NCBI RefSeq assembly: GCF_019175285.1
Contig: NC_056528.1
Span: 47,975,218 to 48,039,217 of the forward strand
Length of the DNA stretch: 64,000 bases
Source: Sceloporus undulatus
Lineage: Eukaryota > Chordata > Lepidosauria > Squamata > Phrynosomatidae
Direction: 5' to 3'
Shown: one piece after another, positions 1 to 19,264 of the stretch
Position numbering within the stretch: the first letter of the stretch is position 1
Layout: the number at the start of each line of letters is the position of its first letter
The notes under the pieces: generated by a model
What the model was told of the DNA's origin: nothing
What the model saw: only the letters and a program-made list of their open reading frames with translations
Database searches by the model: none
Made by a program: the position numbers and the translations under genes

Positions 1-164
1 GTGACATTATGTTTCAACACTATCCATCTCTCTTTCTATTTGTACGTTGAGAAATATCTGTAATGAGGAAAAATCTAAATAAAAGAAATATTACCCACTT
101 CTTGTTGTTGCTGCTGTTGTGTGTCTTTAAATTGTTTCCGACTCTGAATAAGCCTTTGCTGTCA

Positions 165-290
165 TCTGAGGCTGAGAGAGTGTGACTTGTCCAAGGCCAC
201 CAAGTGGGCTTCTATGGCTGAGTGGGGATTCGAACCCAGATCTCCAGTCCAGTGTTTAAACCACTACAACAAACCGGCTGTCAATACTAC
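165..290 (-). repeat. tRNA-derived SINE fragment
   Basis: On the minus strand this reads as a tRNA-like head. The plus strand shows GGGGATTCGAACCC (224-237), the reverse complement of a pol III B box, followed by AACCACTAC, the usual tRNA-like SINE start. The adjoining gaggctgagagagtgtgactt segment recurs in other copies in the window. Confidence 0.6.
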
Positions 291-1464
291 AAATAAACAC
301 CAGCACCCCTACAAAATGTTACTTTTGGCACAGAAAATGACATTTCCGTGCCAAGTAAATCCTGAATGTCAAAGAGTCTCTCCTGTCTTGGATGCTGCTT
401 CTCGGAATTTCCTTCTTGAGAAATGCCTTTTTGCAAATCTTTTCAAATTCCCTTTCCATCCTTATTCTGGAATGAGGCAGCTAAGGTCCCAAAGGATGCC
501 CTATATCTCTTTTCCTGGCATTTGCAAAGGATGGAGTGGGGGATTTTGGTCGATTCCAAGGGAAAATACTTTTTTAAAAGAAGCCAGTGATCCCTTTTAA
601 GCTCTGGATTTTCTTCCCTTCCTGTCTGCACTCATTCTTTTCACTGCTGCTGCATTCCCAGTTCTGGGTGGTTTTTCGCTGGCAGTTGAGATGTGTGCCA
701 ACAATGACCCATACATGCTTCTGCAGCAAAGTGGCTCTTATCTAGAGATAGGAAGGAAAAATGGGGAAAGGCCACCAAGACAACAGAAACACCCTGTTAG
801 CAGACTCTGAGTCAGCCCAGACTGGCCTGAAAGCCCCATTCATTTGTAACTCCTACTCATGCAAAGCAAAAAGTTAGAACTATTTCTGTCTCGGTTGCCA
901 CTTTGCCTCTGCATGCCACCGAAGGAGTCTTTTCAGACCTCTCCTTCGTGGCATTTCGAACCTCTTCATCACAAAGCACCAGTGATTCATCCTAGCAACA
1001 CCATTCCCTCAAACAGCCATCTCAGGACCAAGATATTTTGCTGCCCGAGGCCAAAAACGATGGTGTCTTTCCCCTGCATTTATAGGGCGCATTCCCATTA
1101 TGATTTAAAGCGAATCGCCGATCGGTTTATATGACCATCGTTCCCACTTGGAAGTGGTTCCGATCCTATTGTGATCAGTTTCTGGTGATAAAGTGAGGCA
1201 AATGCAAAAAACCCCCGGTTTTTCCTGGCACTAGTTCTTTGGGGGTTCTTTTGAAAATAGTCAGCTCCGAAGCATGTTCAACAAGTGGGAACCATGGATC
1301 TGAATCGCATTATTCTGGAGGGGAGAGACTAATGGCAGAAGGGAGTTTAACATCCCTCCTCAGTTTTTGGTAGATCCACCGTTTCCCCCCTTCTCTCAGT
1401 GCTGCCTTTGTGCTTGTGGTGTGACCTATGGGGCCATGACCCTCGGGATCTTTTCCAACTCTTT

Positions 1465-1782
1465 GGAGCTTATCACATGGGGGAAATCCCGTGCAGAAAT
1501 GGGGTTTAAATCAGGGGGGAAATCCCCACAAAAGCGGGTTGATTTTCACATAACAGCATTGTTAAAGTGGTGTTAACCCAAACGGAAAGTAGACAGAAAG
1601 AAGACAAAAGCCACTCCTTTTGACTTTCAGAAAATCTTGAAAGTAAAAAGGGGTGGCTTTTGTCTCCGTTCGGGTTAACACCACTTTAACAACAACATGT
1701 GTGAAAATCAACCCACTTTTGCGGGTTTTTTTCAGCTTTTAAATCCCGTTTTTGCACGGATTTCCTGTGTGTGATAAACTCC
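1465..1782. repeat. Foldback DNA element with ~155 bp inverted arms
   Basis: The left arm begins GGAGCTTATCACAT and the right arm ends GTGATAAACTCC. Inside, blocks such as AAGCGGGTTGATTTTCACA, TTAAAGTGGTGTTAACCC and GACAAAAGCCACTCCTTTTG recur in reverse complement on the other side of a centre near 1635. The whole element is a nearly complete palindrome of about 318 bp without coding capacity. It looks like a non-autonomous DNA transposon; the superfamily is not clear. Confidence 0.75.
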
Positions 1783-2354
1783 TATGATTCTATAATATGC
1801 CACAAAAGGATGACATTAAACCTACTTGAACCCTGATGTGCCTCTTTCCTTGCACAGCTTTGAGTAGAAGCTGAAGGGAGTTGTTGGTGGTTGCTTTCCC
1901 CAGGTGAGAATATCTGTGCGCTCAAGATGGAGTAAGTCTTACAGTATTTGCATTCAGCCTCTCGGTGTCGGTGATTTAGCCCTGGGTTTTTCTGTTTGCT
2001 TGCTGTTGACTCACACCATCTGTTAACACACAGTGCCTGGCACTGGGGCCTTTCCATTTTCCATCCTATCTGAAGATAAGGGTTTCCATGCCACCAGCTG
2101 CATGCTCCTTATGGAAAGCTAGCACTTAGTGTTGGGGAAAAGCTAGAAAGGCAGAAAAGAATGATCCGGACATGAAAGTAGTTCCATAAGGAGTTAAGGA
2201 AGTGTCTTCCATAAGGTAGCAATACCAGGTATTTGGGGGAACATCACAGTTTCAGAAAAGGTAGGGGCATGGGCATCTCAACCCATTTTGGAAGTATAAT
2301 GCCCCCTTCATTTTGTTCAAGTTACAGGCAAAGCTGCTGCTCCTAGGAAGAACT

Positions 2355-2730
2355 TTAAGCCTCATTCCCATTATGTTTTAAACCAGTTCGCAAATTGGTT
2401 TAAAGCCGTTTAAATGACCCTGGTTCACAATGGAACCAAATCGCTGAAGCAGTTCAGAGAGGGAGGCCATGCGCTAGACCCAAACTGAACCAATTCATTT
2501 GCCAGTGTGAACTACAAGTGGGTTATTTTGAGAGACTCCCGCAGGAAACGGTTTAAACTGAATCAATTCATTCGTCAATGTGAACCACAAGTGGACTATT
2601 TGATTTTATTTTGCAGCTAGAAAATGTGATCGGGGCAAATGTAGTGTGAACCACGCTCTGCTGCCGAACCGATCCATGAATTCAGATTGCAAAGCGGTTT
2701 ATTTGTAAGTGGGAATTTGGCCTTAGAAGG
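2355..2730. repeat. MITE-like element with TTA flanks
   Basis: The left end reads TTA then AGCCTCATTCCCATTATG. The right end reads GTGGGAATTTGGCC then TTA, giving an imperfect terminal inverted repeat. TTA direct repeats at the borders would fit a PIF/Harbinger-type insertion, but the family is an inference. A related end (GCGCATTCCCATTATG) lies near 1088. Confidence 0.4.
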
Positions 2731-2772
2731 ATCTATCCTACCCCTTATTTGCAGCAAGGACAGAATGCCAAG

Positions 2773-2997
2773 TACAGTGCGCCCTTGCTTTAAAGCAAAT
2801 TCTGCGCATGCTCGAGCCCCATTTGAATGAATGGGGCTCATGCAAATGGCGGTGCGGTGATGCGGCGGTGTGCACGCACCATGGGCACATGCCCCATTAC
2901 TCCCTATGAGACGCCCTGCCCCTTACTCCTTGTGTGAATTTCACCATATGCTGAAAGCCATGTAAACCTCACCCACATATGACGCGGGCACACTGTA
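2773..2997. repeat. Pogo/Tigger-like MITE
   Basis: The element begins TACAGTGCGCCCTTGC and ends GCGGGCACACTGTA. This gives an imperfect terminal inverted repeat with TA at each end, as expected for a Tc1/mariner-pogo type element. No transposase frame is present. Confidence 0.5.
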
Positions 2998-3029
2998 GTC
3001 CCATTTCTCAAAGGGGTACAGCAATTGGT

Positions 3030-3145
3030 GTTACTCAATGGGCTTCTTAGTCATGCTCAAAATGGAAGAGATTGTGGGATTTCTCCTGGACAGGAGGTTG
3101 AAATGTGGGACATGTCCTGGAAGAGGAGGATGTCTGGTTACCCTG
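3030..3145. repeat. Partial MITE of the CAGGGTGACC family
   Basis: The segment from CTTAGTCATGCTCAAAATGG to TGTCTGGTTACCCTG matches the right half of the copies at 6945-7235 and 10798-11136. The left half is missing. Confidence 0.5.
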
Positions 3146-3569
3146 CTTCTTCACTTTGGCCACTTATTGGCTGCTGGGGAACAGGGATGGAGGAGGTGTC
3201 CAGTAATATTCCTATGGCTGGGTGAACAGCACCAACTGATGTGCTCCTCCGTCCTGGACCTCCAAAAGACCTGTTGAAAGTGCCTTGTCACTAGAATACA
3301 ATCATAAGAACATAACTGGATACTTTTTGTACCACCTTCCCATGTTCTACCAGTCCAAAAATGAACATGTTGGAGGAGATGAGGCTGGTAAACATTGGTG
3401 GAATATTATGCCACATCTCCTTGATCTGGAACCTTGGCCAAAATCTGTTTGCTCAAATAGCCTGGAGCATTTCCCAAAACTTCAGATACTTTTTTATGGA
3501 GAACATTATGTTCATAAAACAGTAATTAAATTAGAAAATATGGGGGGGGGGGGGGCAGAATAAGTATTT

Positions 3570-3765
3570 GTTACTGAGTGCCTTCAAGTCATTTGCAACT
3601 TATGGTGGCCCTATGGTGGCTCCATCATGGGGTATTCCTTGCCACGATTTTGCCATTGTCTTCCAGTGAAACTGAGAGAATATGACGTGCCCAAGATCAA
3701 CCAGTGGGTTTCCGTGATCAAGCAGGGATTTGAACCCTGGCCTCCAGGAGTCCTAGGGTGCATTT
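3570..3765 (-). repeat. tRNA-derived SINE
   Basis: It has a body (acttatggtggccctatggt) and a tRNA-like head read on the minus strand, with a reversed B box in GGGATTTGAACCCTGG. It abuts the palindromic MITE that begins at 3758. Confidence 0.55.
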
Positions 3766-4106
3766 GCACTGTAGAAATAATGCAGTTTGATGCCATTTTA
3801 AGTGTTGCAGCTCCATGCTGTGAAATCCAGAGACGTGTAGTTTTACAAGGTCTTTAGCCTTTTCTTGCCAAAAAAACTCATAGAGTTGGAAGAGCGTTGA
3901 TGTCTCACAAAACAACAAATCCTAGGATTGTGAAGTCGGAGGCTTCCATGGCCGGCATCCATAGTTTTTTGTGGGTTTTTCGGGCTATGTGTCCATGTTC
4001 TAGAAGAGTTTAATCCTGATGTTTCCTAGGATTCTTTAGGACAGGTCCATGGCAGTTAAAGTGGTGTCAAACTGCATTATTTCTACAGTGCAGATGCACT
4101 TTTAGT
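3758..4106. repeat. Palindromic MITE (family A) with a nested insertion
   Basis: The arms carry the family signatures aataatgcagtttga on the left and tcaaactgcattatt on the right. The right arm is interrupted by about 90 bp (3936-4028) containing GTGGGTTTTTCGGGCTATGTG, a separate repeat also found at 41037-41160 and 62040-62265. The nested repeat must be the younger insertion. Confidence 0.6.
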
Positions 4107-4604
4107 CCTACATTCAAACCACAATGCCAGACGGACCCTCACAACTCTTGGCGTACATACATATATTTTTAAAAGGTAAGGCATGTGTAGTCTTGGGACC
4201 ATATACACACTTGTTGGACGGTGTGTAAATCATCCATTGGAAGTTTGCACTCCAAGTGAAATATGCATCATGACAAAAACATTTTCTCGGTGTGAATGAT
4301 GGCGGTATGATCCTAGCCCCATTTCCACGGCCGAATTGTTTGGTTTATTATTAGCGAATATTTCAACAGGACACACCCCGCGAAAGGATTTTTTTGACCG
4401 AACAAATCACACAGCTTCCCTGAGAACAGTCATAGGATTCTGATAAAAATTGCAAGGGGAAAAAAAGGCCCTGTTGACTTACTCATGCTCTCCTGATAAG
4501 TGAAACAACGGCCATGTTTTCCTGAAACCTCAGTTGGAGTTTGCCTTTTCGCGCAACTGCGTCGTCTGAGTCGCTTTCTCATGCTCATGAACACGGAGGC
4601 AACA

Positions 4605-12507
<7,903 letters not shown>

Positions 12508-12983
12508 ATCCATCCCAAGGGCGACCCAACAGCAACTCATCTGCTTGTGAATTAGTATAAGGCACAAGTCATATCCACCATTGCCCCAAATCTAGCTAAT
12601 CCAAAGCACTCAAACAGACCTCCTCCAAGCAGATTCCTTCTTTGGCTACTCTGGCATTCTTCTTATAGCTGCCAGGGAGGGGTAGGGAATGGGGTGTTTT
12701 ATCTGTTCTAGCATGGATAGATAGACTGGGATTAAGCCTTTTAAATCTTCACATTTGCTTTAGCAATGGTGCTCTCAACACCTTCCTGTGCCACAAATAG
12801 CGGTCTTTGTACACCGAAACAAAACTTTCCCCCCCTATAAGTTGCTTTTATAGTGTATATTTGTTACCAACTAATAATACAACTCCTCTTCATTACATTG
12901 GGTTTTATAAGAATAGGAATACTGGGGGGGGGGATTAGGGGAGATTACAGAAATATGTTGATTCTTTTGTAACTTCCAAGTGT

Positions 12984-12989
12984 AATAAA
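12984..12989 (+). terminator. VSIG1: VSIG1 polyadenylation signal
   Basis: AATAAA lies about 480 bp after the VSIG1 stop in AT-rich DNA. A second AATAAA occurs near 13198. Which one is used cannot be told from sequence. Confidence 0.55.
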
Positions 12990-14769
12990 CAATTTTCAAT
13001 CTCTTTGACAAATATGTATTAAACATGTAAAAGGTCTGAACAACAGCACCATTGTGGTGACAAAACTAGGTTAGCCTTTGTAAGAAAGGCATAAAACATC
13101 TGGTCCAAGGCACTTTTGGATCTTCTCTTTACCGAGATGAAGAAACCATGGAGCTTCAAAAGCTTGCATCATGCATTTTGTGCAGTTTGGTCGGGTCAAT
13201 AAAGGTATCACCGTTTTGTGGATATTGGATGTTATTGTACTTTGTTATATGACCAACACGGCTAGCCCTGAAGCTGTTTAACATTGTGAGCTTGGAAAGA
13301 GAGAACAGAAAATGACTGTTTACCTTTCTCAGCGTTGTACTTAAGAACTGCTAGAGCATCACTGTTAACCAAGTAGGCATGTGTTGCTCGCTAGATTAAG
13401 AATATAACTAGGTCCACATGATGACAACTTTATAAGGGTTCTTCAACCTATATTGGCAAGGTAAGGAGTCCTGAGTGGCAATTGGGAGAAGAAAGACATG
13501 ATATAAGATCCAGACAAACATTAATGCCTTCTGGTAACAGTGTCCCTGCTGCTTAATACTCTCTTAAGGACAGAGTGTTTTGTGCATGTATTATGCCAAC
13601 AGAGACAACAGCAATTGCTCACCAGTTGCAAAAAGCTGAGCTTATGCGACAAGGAAAGGCTGTTCTTGCAGCTTAGGGGGATGCTGCTTGTCAGAGACTG
13701 AACTGATTTAAGGAGCAAAGCATGCTTTATTCTAAGTAGCTTAGGACTCAACAAACCACGCTGGTTGTACAAAGCCGGTCGCATTAACCCACACAGCTCA
13801 AAACCACTGAGACGGAGAGACTGGAAGGCAGTGGAGAAGAACAAAACCAAATTTTGGTAACAGTGGATCCTAACAACTGAAATTCATATTGTCTTTCTTA
13901 CTGCACAAACCCTAGGCTCCTTCACCCAAATACCAGGCAAAGAGTGAATAGTAGACTGCCCACTGAAGTTGACAGTTGCCTACAAAAGCTCATGGCAAGT
14001 CTTAAACCTTAAGGTAAAATTACTACTTCTAGCAACCTTACTAACAATACTGGACCTGTAATTGCTTTAGATGAGTTAAGCTTCACTGTCTTCTCCCAAT
14101 TCTCAGTCCCTGCTAATCTTCTATATAAAGCATAGGGCAGAAACAAGTGATTGTTGCAAGGATGTTTTATAACAAGTTACTCCACAGCCTTTAGTTGAAG
14201 ACCACAGAGAGACCCTCCACTTGCTGTGCCTTTAGTGAACACTGTCCACCCATGATGACTTTGGTTTCACTTAATGCAACCATGATAACCCTTCTTTTAA
14301 AAGCAGGCAGTAGATAACTATCATTTATTGCCTGCTCTTTTCATCAGGAGTTGGCATCATGCAATCTTCCAGACTGCATCTCCCAGTAGCCCTAGTCAGT
14401 ATGGCCAACAGTCAGTAATGTTGGGAGTTGGAGTCCCATAATATCTAGAGGACCACACGATTTTAAGACAGAGATGTTCTACGGAGGAAGATTAATAGCA
14501 TCAAAATGGGAAGATGGTTGCCAAGGGTTATCTTCTATGGGAAAAGCAGGGCTGTAAGCCCAAGCCGCCAAAAGCACAAATATACTTTAAGAAGTGTCAT
14601 GTACATGTACAATTATAATTTTTTTAAAAAAGGTTTGTCCACTGAAGTCATAGGAAATATAGTAGATAATGAGCAAGAAAAATTCAAGTTGTGACAGTTA
14701 ATCCAAATACAGCCAGTGAATAATCTTTAGCTTGCTTCTCAGGTGTTGAATCCAAGTTGGCTGAGATGG
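12990..14769. other. Convergent spacer between VSIG1 and PSMD10
   Basis: The spacer holds the 3' UTRs of both genes and fragments of interspersed repeats (a 13100-13270 stretch with tail-like motifs, a MITE remnant near 14360-14460). On the minus strand AATAAA (plus TTTATT, 14324-14329) is a candidate PSMD10 polyadenylation signal. No other gene is seen. Confidence 0.5.
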
Positions 14770-14923
14770 CTAACCTTCAACTAGCCTCCTCAGTATGGAT
14801 CCCAAGCCACCTTTTGCAACTTGCAGTGGAGTCTTTTCCTCCTTGTTCTCGATATATATGCTTGCACCGTGAGACACCAGAAGTTTAGCTTCATCCACTC
14901 TTTCTTCATCACAGGCTAAATGG
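14770..14923 (-). CDS. PSMD10: PSMD10 exon 5 and stop
   Basis: Acceptor tttacag. It reads (L)[17 protein letters not shown], then [18 protein letters not shown], and ends RRLVEG with TAG at 14770-14772 on the plus strand. Confidence 0.95.
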
Positions 14924-17900
14924 CTGTAAACAAAACCAAAGAGGGTTACCTTTTAGCAGGCAATAATAAACTATCTACCTGATGGCTTCTGTATTTCTTT
15001 GCAAGCTGCATTTTAAAAAGGAGGCCTGAAATACTTTTGCCTTCTCCCCACTAGTCCTTGAACTTCCATACTTTGTCCAGGCGTTTAAGGTTTAATTCAG
15101 GCACCAGGATAAGCTATCACCCAAGAAAACTTAACTACGATTCGGCACGAGGTATGAATGGACAAACCACAATTACAACCATCGTCCCAGCTCCAAATGC
15201 TACTGCAATATGGGAATGACTGTGGAAGTTATGAAGATGGGTAACCAAGAAGATCATTCTCTTTTTCTTTCTTTCAGCTGCTGTTATATAACTGGAAGTG
15301 AAAAACCCTTGCAGGTCTACTGCAAATTGACCAGAGAGCAACCTAATGACCAGACTCTATATATATTCATGATGTTCTGAAGCATTACTAAGGGAGGGGA
15401 TTTTACTACCTATACACTTGAAAGGGATTGGTGAGACGTTCAACCAAAGAAGGACAAGAGGTGTAACCATGCTATACAATTATACCACTTTGATACCACT
15501 TTAACTGCCATGGCTCCATCTTATGGAATCTTGGGGTTTGTAGTTTGGGTAGGCACTTAGAATTCTTTGCTAAACTGTTCTAGTATATAGTTCAGACAGA
15601 GAGATCTAGGTACTTCCCCGCATTACAAATCCCAAGAGTCCAAAGAATGGAACCATGGCAATGAAAGAAATCTTAGTACTATATAGCATGAGAAGGTTGC
15701 TAGTTTTCTCATTGGATGAATGTTTCACCCATCCAAATAATGTAAAATGAAAAGAATACAGGAGTGCCGAGGTTAAATCGCTTCGTTTTAAAAGGACTAA
15801 GTAATCTTCAGCTGGTGATATTTAAGCCCAGATTTTGATTGCTCTTCTGTAAACCATTGAGCCTGACAAGCGCTCCTGCCTTTTCGGTATGGATTCTGCG
15901 CTGTCTCTTTTCTCCAAACGGTATCAAAGTTCCACAACAAGGATATGCCAAAGATCCACTACAAATATATTAGCACTTACAGGGCTGTGTTTCCTTCTGA
16001 GTCCTGGAGATTGGCAGATGCTTTGTACTTCAAAAGGATCTGTATCATTTTTAGGTTTCCTTTGGATGCTGCTCTGTGCAGCGGAGTAGAGTCCAAGTGA
16101 TCCTTTGCATCCGGATTAGCTTTGTTCTCTAGCAGCATCACTGCAATCTAATAAATGAAGAAAGGGAAAAGATCGGCTAACCGGCTTTGCTTTGTGCGGA
16201 ACAGAGATAGTTCTGCCCTTAAGCTGAGTGAAATGGATGCCTTAAACAGCAGGACTGGGTGTCATAAGAAGGAAGAAAACTGTTAATTACTTAATTTGAC
16301 ACTGTGTGTGGATCTGTATATGTTGTGTTAAGTGTATGTCTTAGACAAGCCATGGTTTTAAGCAAGGGATCAGGCAAGAAGGCAACAGGCAAACACTTAC
16401 TTCCTGTTTATTTTTGGAAGCTGCATAATGCAAAGGGGTGCAGCCATTTTGGTTGACAGCATTCACCTGAGCCCCTTTCTTCAGAAGGGCTTTCACAATC
16501 TGATCCCGACCGGCCGAAGCAGCGATATGCAGAGGACTCCAGCCGGCCTGAAAATGAAACAAAACACAGGGTAAGATTTACCATTCAGAACAGCAACCTC
16601 TTCAGCTACAAAGAGATTGCTCCAGTCTTTCAGGATGGTAAGAGCATAAGTGTTATTAAATTCCCATTGACCAACCTCTTAAGACCATTGTGAATAAGCC
16701 ACATTTTGACATTTCTGGAAAGGGGGTTAGAAAACCCCAACTTTTGCCTCTATTAGAAAGTCACTTCTAGCCAGTTAAAAAAATCCCGCCCTAACCAAGA
16801 TCGCTGTACATTATGATTTTGTACACTACAGCGCATGGTGAAGATGGACCTTCAACTAATCAGCTAGATTTTGGGGGGCAGAAGATATTAACAAATAGAG
16901 ACAGAGCCACAAATAACAGACCTTGCATAGTGGCGGATGAATGTAAAGATATATGACGGAAGTATAGATGCATATATAGGTAATATATGAATGTATAGAT
17001 CATACTCTACATAAATAAATACAAATACAGATACATAGATCAATGCACAGGTGATTTGCTGGGTCAACTTATAGAAAAGGGAACCATTCCCTGGCGACAG
17101 GCAAGAGTGTAATGTATCCTGGAAGCAATGACCCCCCCTCTGCTCCCTCCTCCATTCATTTAAGGTGAGCACAAACAGTTATGCCTGTAGGTCCTTTGGG
17201 ATCATTTCCCTTTGTTGCATGCCCCTAAGTTTTACCCTCGACTTAGTCCACGGGTCATATCAAAATCCATAACTTTGTCCCCAAAACCTGCCCTCAACGT
17301 ATACATGGGGTTGACTTATAGTTGTGTATAGACGGGTATGCCACAACTTAGAAAGAATCTTAGGAAGAGACCCCAAGGACCATCCAGTCCAACCTCGTTC
17401 TGCCATGCAGGAACTCACAATCAAAGCACACCTGACAGATGGCCATCCAGCCTCTGCTTAAAAACCCCCAAAGAATGAGACTCCGCCACTTTCCGAGGGA
17501 GTGTCTTCCACTGTCAAACAGCTCTTACTGACAGGAAGTTCCTCCTAATGTTGAGGTGGAATCTCTTTTTTCTATACTTTGCATCCACTGCTCTGGATCC
17601 TATTCCCTAGAGCAGCAGGAAAAAAGCTTGCTCCCTCCTCAATATGACAACCCTTCAAATATTTAAACAGGGCTATCCTATCACCTCTTAACCTTCTCTC
17701 TTCCAGGCCAAACATACCCAGCTCCCTAAGTCTTTCCTCATAAGGCATGTTTTCCAGACCTTTCACCATTTTGGTCACCCTTCTCTGGACACGCTCCAGC
17801 TTCTCAACATCCTTTTGAACCTTACTGCAAGAAGTTCCTCCTAATTTTGAGGTGGAATCACTTGTCCTATACTTTGCATCCATTGGAAAACAAGCTTGCT

Positions 17901-19264
17901 CCCTCCTCAATATAACATCCCTTCAAAGACTTAAACAGGGCTATATTATCACCTCTTAACCTTTTCTTCTCCAGGCTGAACAGACCCAGCTCCCTGAGTC
18001 TCTCCTCATAGGGCTCCATGGTCTCCAGACCCTTCACCTTACGCAACTTACATGACGCGGTTCTGCGTCTCGTTTTAAGAACTTACGTCGTCCTTGTCGT
18101 TCACAGGGACTCCCAGGCTTAGCAAGAAGTCGACGATGTCCGAATGTCCAGCGGAGCAGGCCCAGTGCAGGGCTGTCCTGTTGTCCTACATCCAAGACAC
18201 AAAGGAAACATTAGCAGCGCATCTGAAACCAGCCTCCATTACGGAAACCATCAAATGGCAGAGAGGATATGGACACATCTTCCCATTTATGCGCACCGAG
18301 GTCCAAAACACACTGCAGGAATAATCCAGTTTGAGGCCGCTTTAACTGCCTTGGCTCAATGCTAGGGAATCCTGGGAACTGTAGTTTTGGGAGACATTTA
18401 GCCTTCTCTGTGTGTTGCCACAATGAACTACATTTCCCAGGATTCCCTAGCACTGAGCCAGGGCAGTTAAAGCAGTCTCAAACTGGATTATTCCTGCAGT
18501 GTGGACTCAGCCAAAGGCCAAAATCATGGTTTTAATGTTTAATTTCTTTTAAAACAACATTGTTTTTTATCTGTAAGTCACCTTGGCTCCCTTTTCGGGA
18601 GAAAGGCGGCATATAAAATGAAGTAATAAATAAATAAATAAATAACGCAATAACAATAATAATAATATAATAAAGTAAGAAATAATAATCATGAACTTAA
18701 TTAAGCCAATATAATATAAAATAAATTAAAAAATACAAAGTGAAAAATAACATAAAAATAAAATTAAGCAGCAAAAACAGGTGAGGATTTGAACCCAGGG
18801 CTCTCTGCTGTGGCAATTCAACTCAGGCCTAATAAACACTGCAGGAATAATCCAGTTTGAGTCCGCTTTAAGAGCCCTGGCTCCATGCTAGGGAATTCAG
18901 GGAACTATATTTTTGGGTGACATTGAGCCTTCTCTCTCTGTTGCCACAATAAACTACAGTTCCCAGAATTCCCTAGGGCAGTTCAAGCGGTCTCGAACTG
19001 GATCCTTCCCGCGGTGTGTTGTTTTGGCTGGAGGACTGCAACTCCCGTCAGCCCCCGCAAGAGAAGCGGCGGCGAGGCATGCTGGGAGTTGTAGTCCAGA
19101 GCCACAATCTTAGGAACCCCCTCGGTTTTCATGCCAACCTGATCCGCTCTCGTGGCCAAGCTCCGGCTTCCGTCCAGGCGCTGCTTCAGCTCCTCGAAGC
19201 GCCCCAAATAGGCCAGGTTACAAACATCCACGTTGGAAACCGAACCGCCTTCGCCGCTCTCCAT
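14770..19264 (-). CDS. PSMD10: 26S proteasome non-ATPase regulatory subunit 10, gankyrin (5 exons)
   Basis: Gankyrin is an all-ankyrin-repeat protein that chaperones assembly of the 19S regulatory particle by binding PSMC4 (Rpt3). In mammals it also binds RB1, CDK4 and MDM2. Exons in transcription order are 19139-19264, 18087-18185, 16401-16547, 15981-16147 and 14770-14923. All borders are GT-AG with matching phases, giving 230 aa (human 226). Ankyrin signatures follow one another: [47 protein letters not shown] and a last repeat with [10 protein letters not shown]. That repeat keeps the LxCxE retinoblastoma-binding motif (LACDE, residues 182-186). The N-terminus is four residues longer than in human ([11 protein letters not shown]). 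The gene is divergent from ATG4A across a short GC-rich promoter and convergent with VSIG1. Identity is secure from near-identity to human in exons 2-5. Confidence 0.96.
15465..15680. repeat. Palindromic MITE, family A variant
   Basis: It carries ttgataccactttaactgcc and gtttgtagtttgg, with an inverted remnant (acaaatcccaagag, ccatggcaatgaaa). It shares the variant end tgctatacaattata with the copy at 28297-28480. Confidence 0.5.
15981..16147 (-). CDS. PSMD10: PSMD10 exon 4
   Basis: It begins [17 protein letters not shown] and ends SEGNTA plus two bases of a Leu codon; 167 nt, donor GTAAGT. Confidence 0.95.
16401..16547 (-). CDS. PSMD10: PSMD10 exon 3
   Basis: 49 codons covering [20 protein letters not shown] and [20 protein letters not shown], with acceptor tttcag and donor GTAAGT. 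It is nearly identical to the human protein. Confidence 0.96.
17340..18045 (-). repeat. CR1-type LINE 3' fragments, partly duplicated
   Basis: On the minus strand a frame reads [19 protein letters not shown] and [18 protein letters not shown], the C-terminal signature of CR1 reverse transcriptases. Downstream is the family 3' UTR (gaacttcctgtcagtaagag in reverse). A second, shorter copy of the same segment runs from about 17828 to 18045, so two fragments sit in tandem in PSMD10 intron 2. Confidence 0.8.
18087..18185 (-). CDS. PSMD10: PSMD10 exon 2
   Basis: 33 codons beginning [14 protein letters not shown] and ending VPVNDKDD. Acceptor atgtag, donor GTAAGT, phase 0 at both ends. Confidence 0.95.
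18301..18506. repeat. Palindromic MITE, family A, complete
   Basis: Ends GTCCAAAACACACTGCAG and CTGCAGTGTGGAC flank two inverted halves. Each half contains ctagggaatcctggga or its complement, and the right half has AACTACATTTCCCAGG. Confidence 0.75.
18555..18670 (+). repeat. LINE 3' tail with AAAT microsatellite
   Basis: The segment taagtcaccttggctccctt followed by ggagaaaggcggcatataaa and an (AAAT)n run is the usual end of squamate CR1/L2-type LINEs. Related tails lie near 4990-5100, 26900-26970, 27855-27905 and 51465-51515. Confidence 0.5.
18834..19019. repeat. Palindromic MITE, family A, next to the promoter
   Basis: The same inverted structure as 18301-18506, with AACTACAGTTCCCAGAATTC in the right half. 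It ends about 120 bp from PSMD10 exon 1. Confidence 0.7.
19139..19264 (-). CDS. PSMD10: PSMD10 exon 1
   Basis: The ATG is the reverse complement of CAT at 19262-19264. The exon is 42 codons: [20 protein letters not shown] and onward to SLATRADQ, with donor CAG/GTTGGC. It lies at the edge of the GC-rich promoter region. Confidence 0.93.

Larger units (their letters stand above)
1..4580. other. Upstream intergenic DNA, repeat-rich, no gene seen
   Basis: No exon with convincing protein similarity or splice structure is visible upstream of VSIG1. The stretch holds a tRNA-derived SINE near 165-290, a large foldback at 1465-1782, a MITE-like element at about 2355-2730, a pogo-like inverted-repeat element at 2773-2997, a partial CAGGGTGACC-type MITE at 3030-3145, a second SINE at 3570-3765 and a palindromic MITE at 3758-4106. 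The promoter of VSIG1 should lie in its last few hundred bases, but I see no TATA box or CpG island there. Confidence 0.6.

Noticed and set aside
226-290. tRNA gene from the B-box match
   Set aside because: No cloverleaf, no CCA-end context and no matching A box at the right distance. The same sequence recurs as a SINE.
15135-15341. 68-residue minus-strand frame or a small exon on the plus strand
   Set aside because: No recognisable protein and no consistent splice partners; kept only as a note on the adapter-like sequence.
17572-17910. 112-residue minus-strand frame as a host gene
   Set aside because: The motif [20 protein letters not shown] identifies a CR1 LINE fragment.
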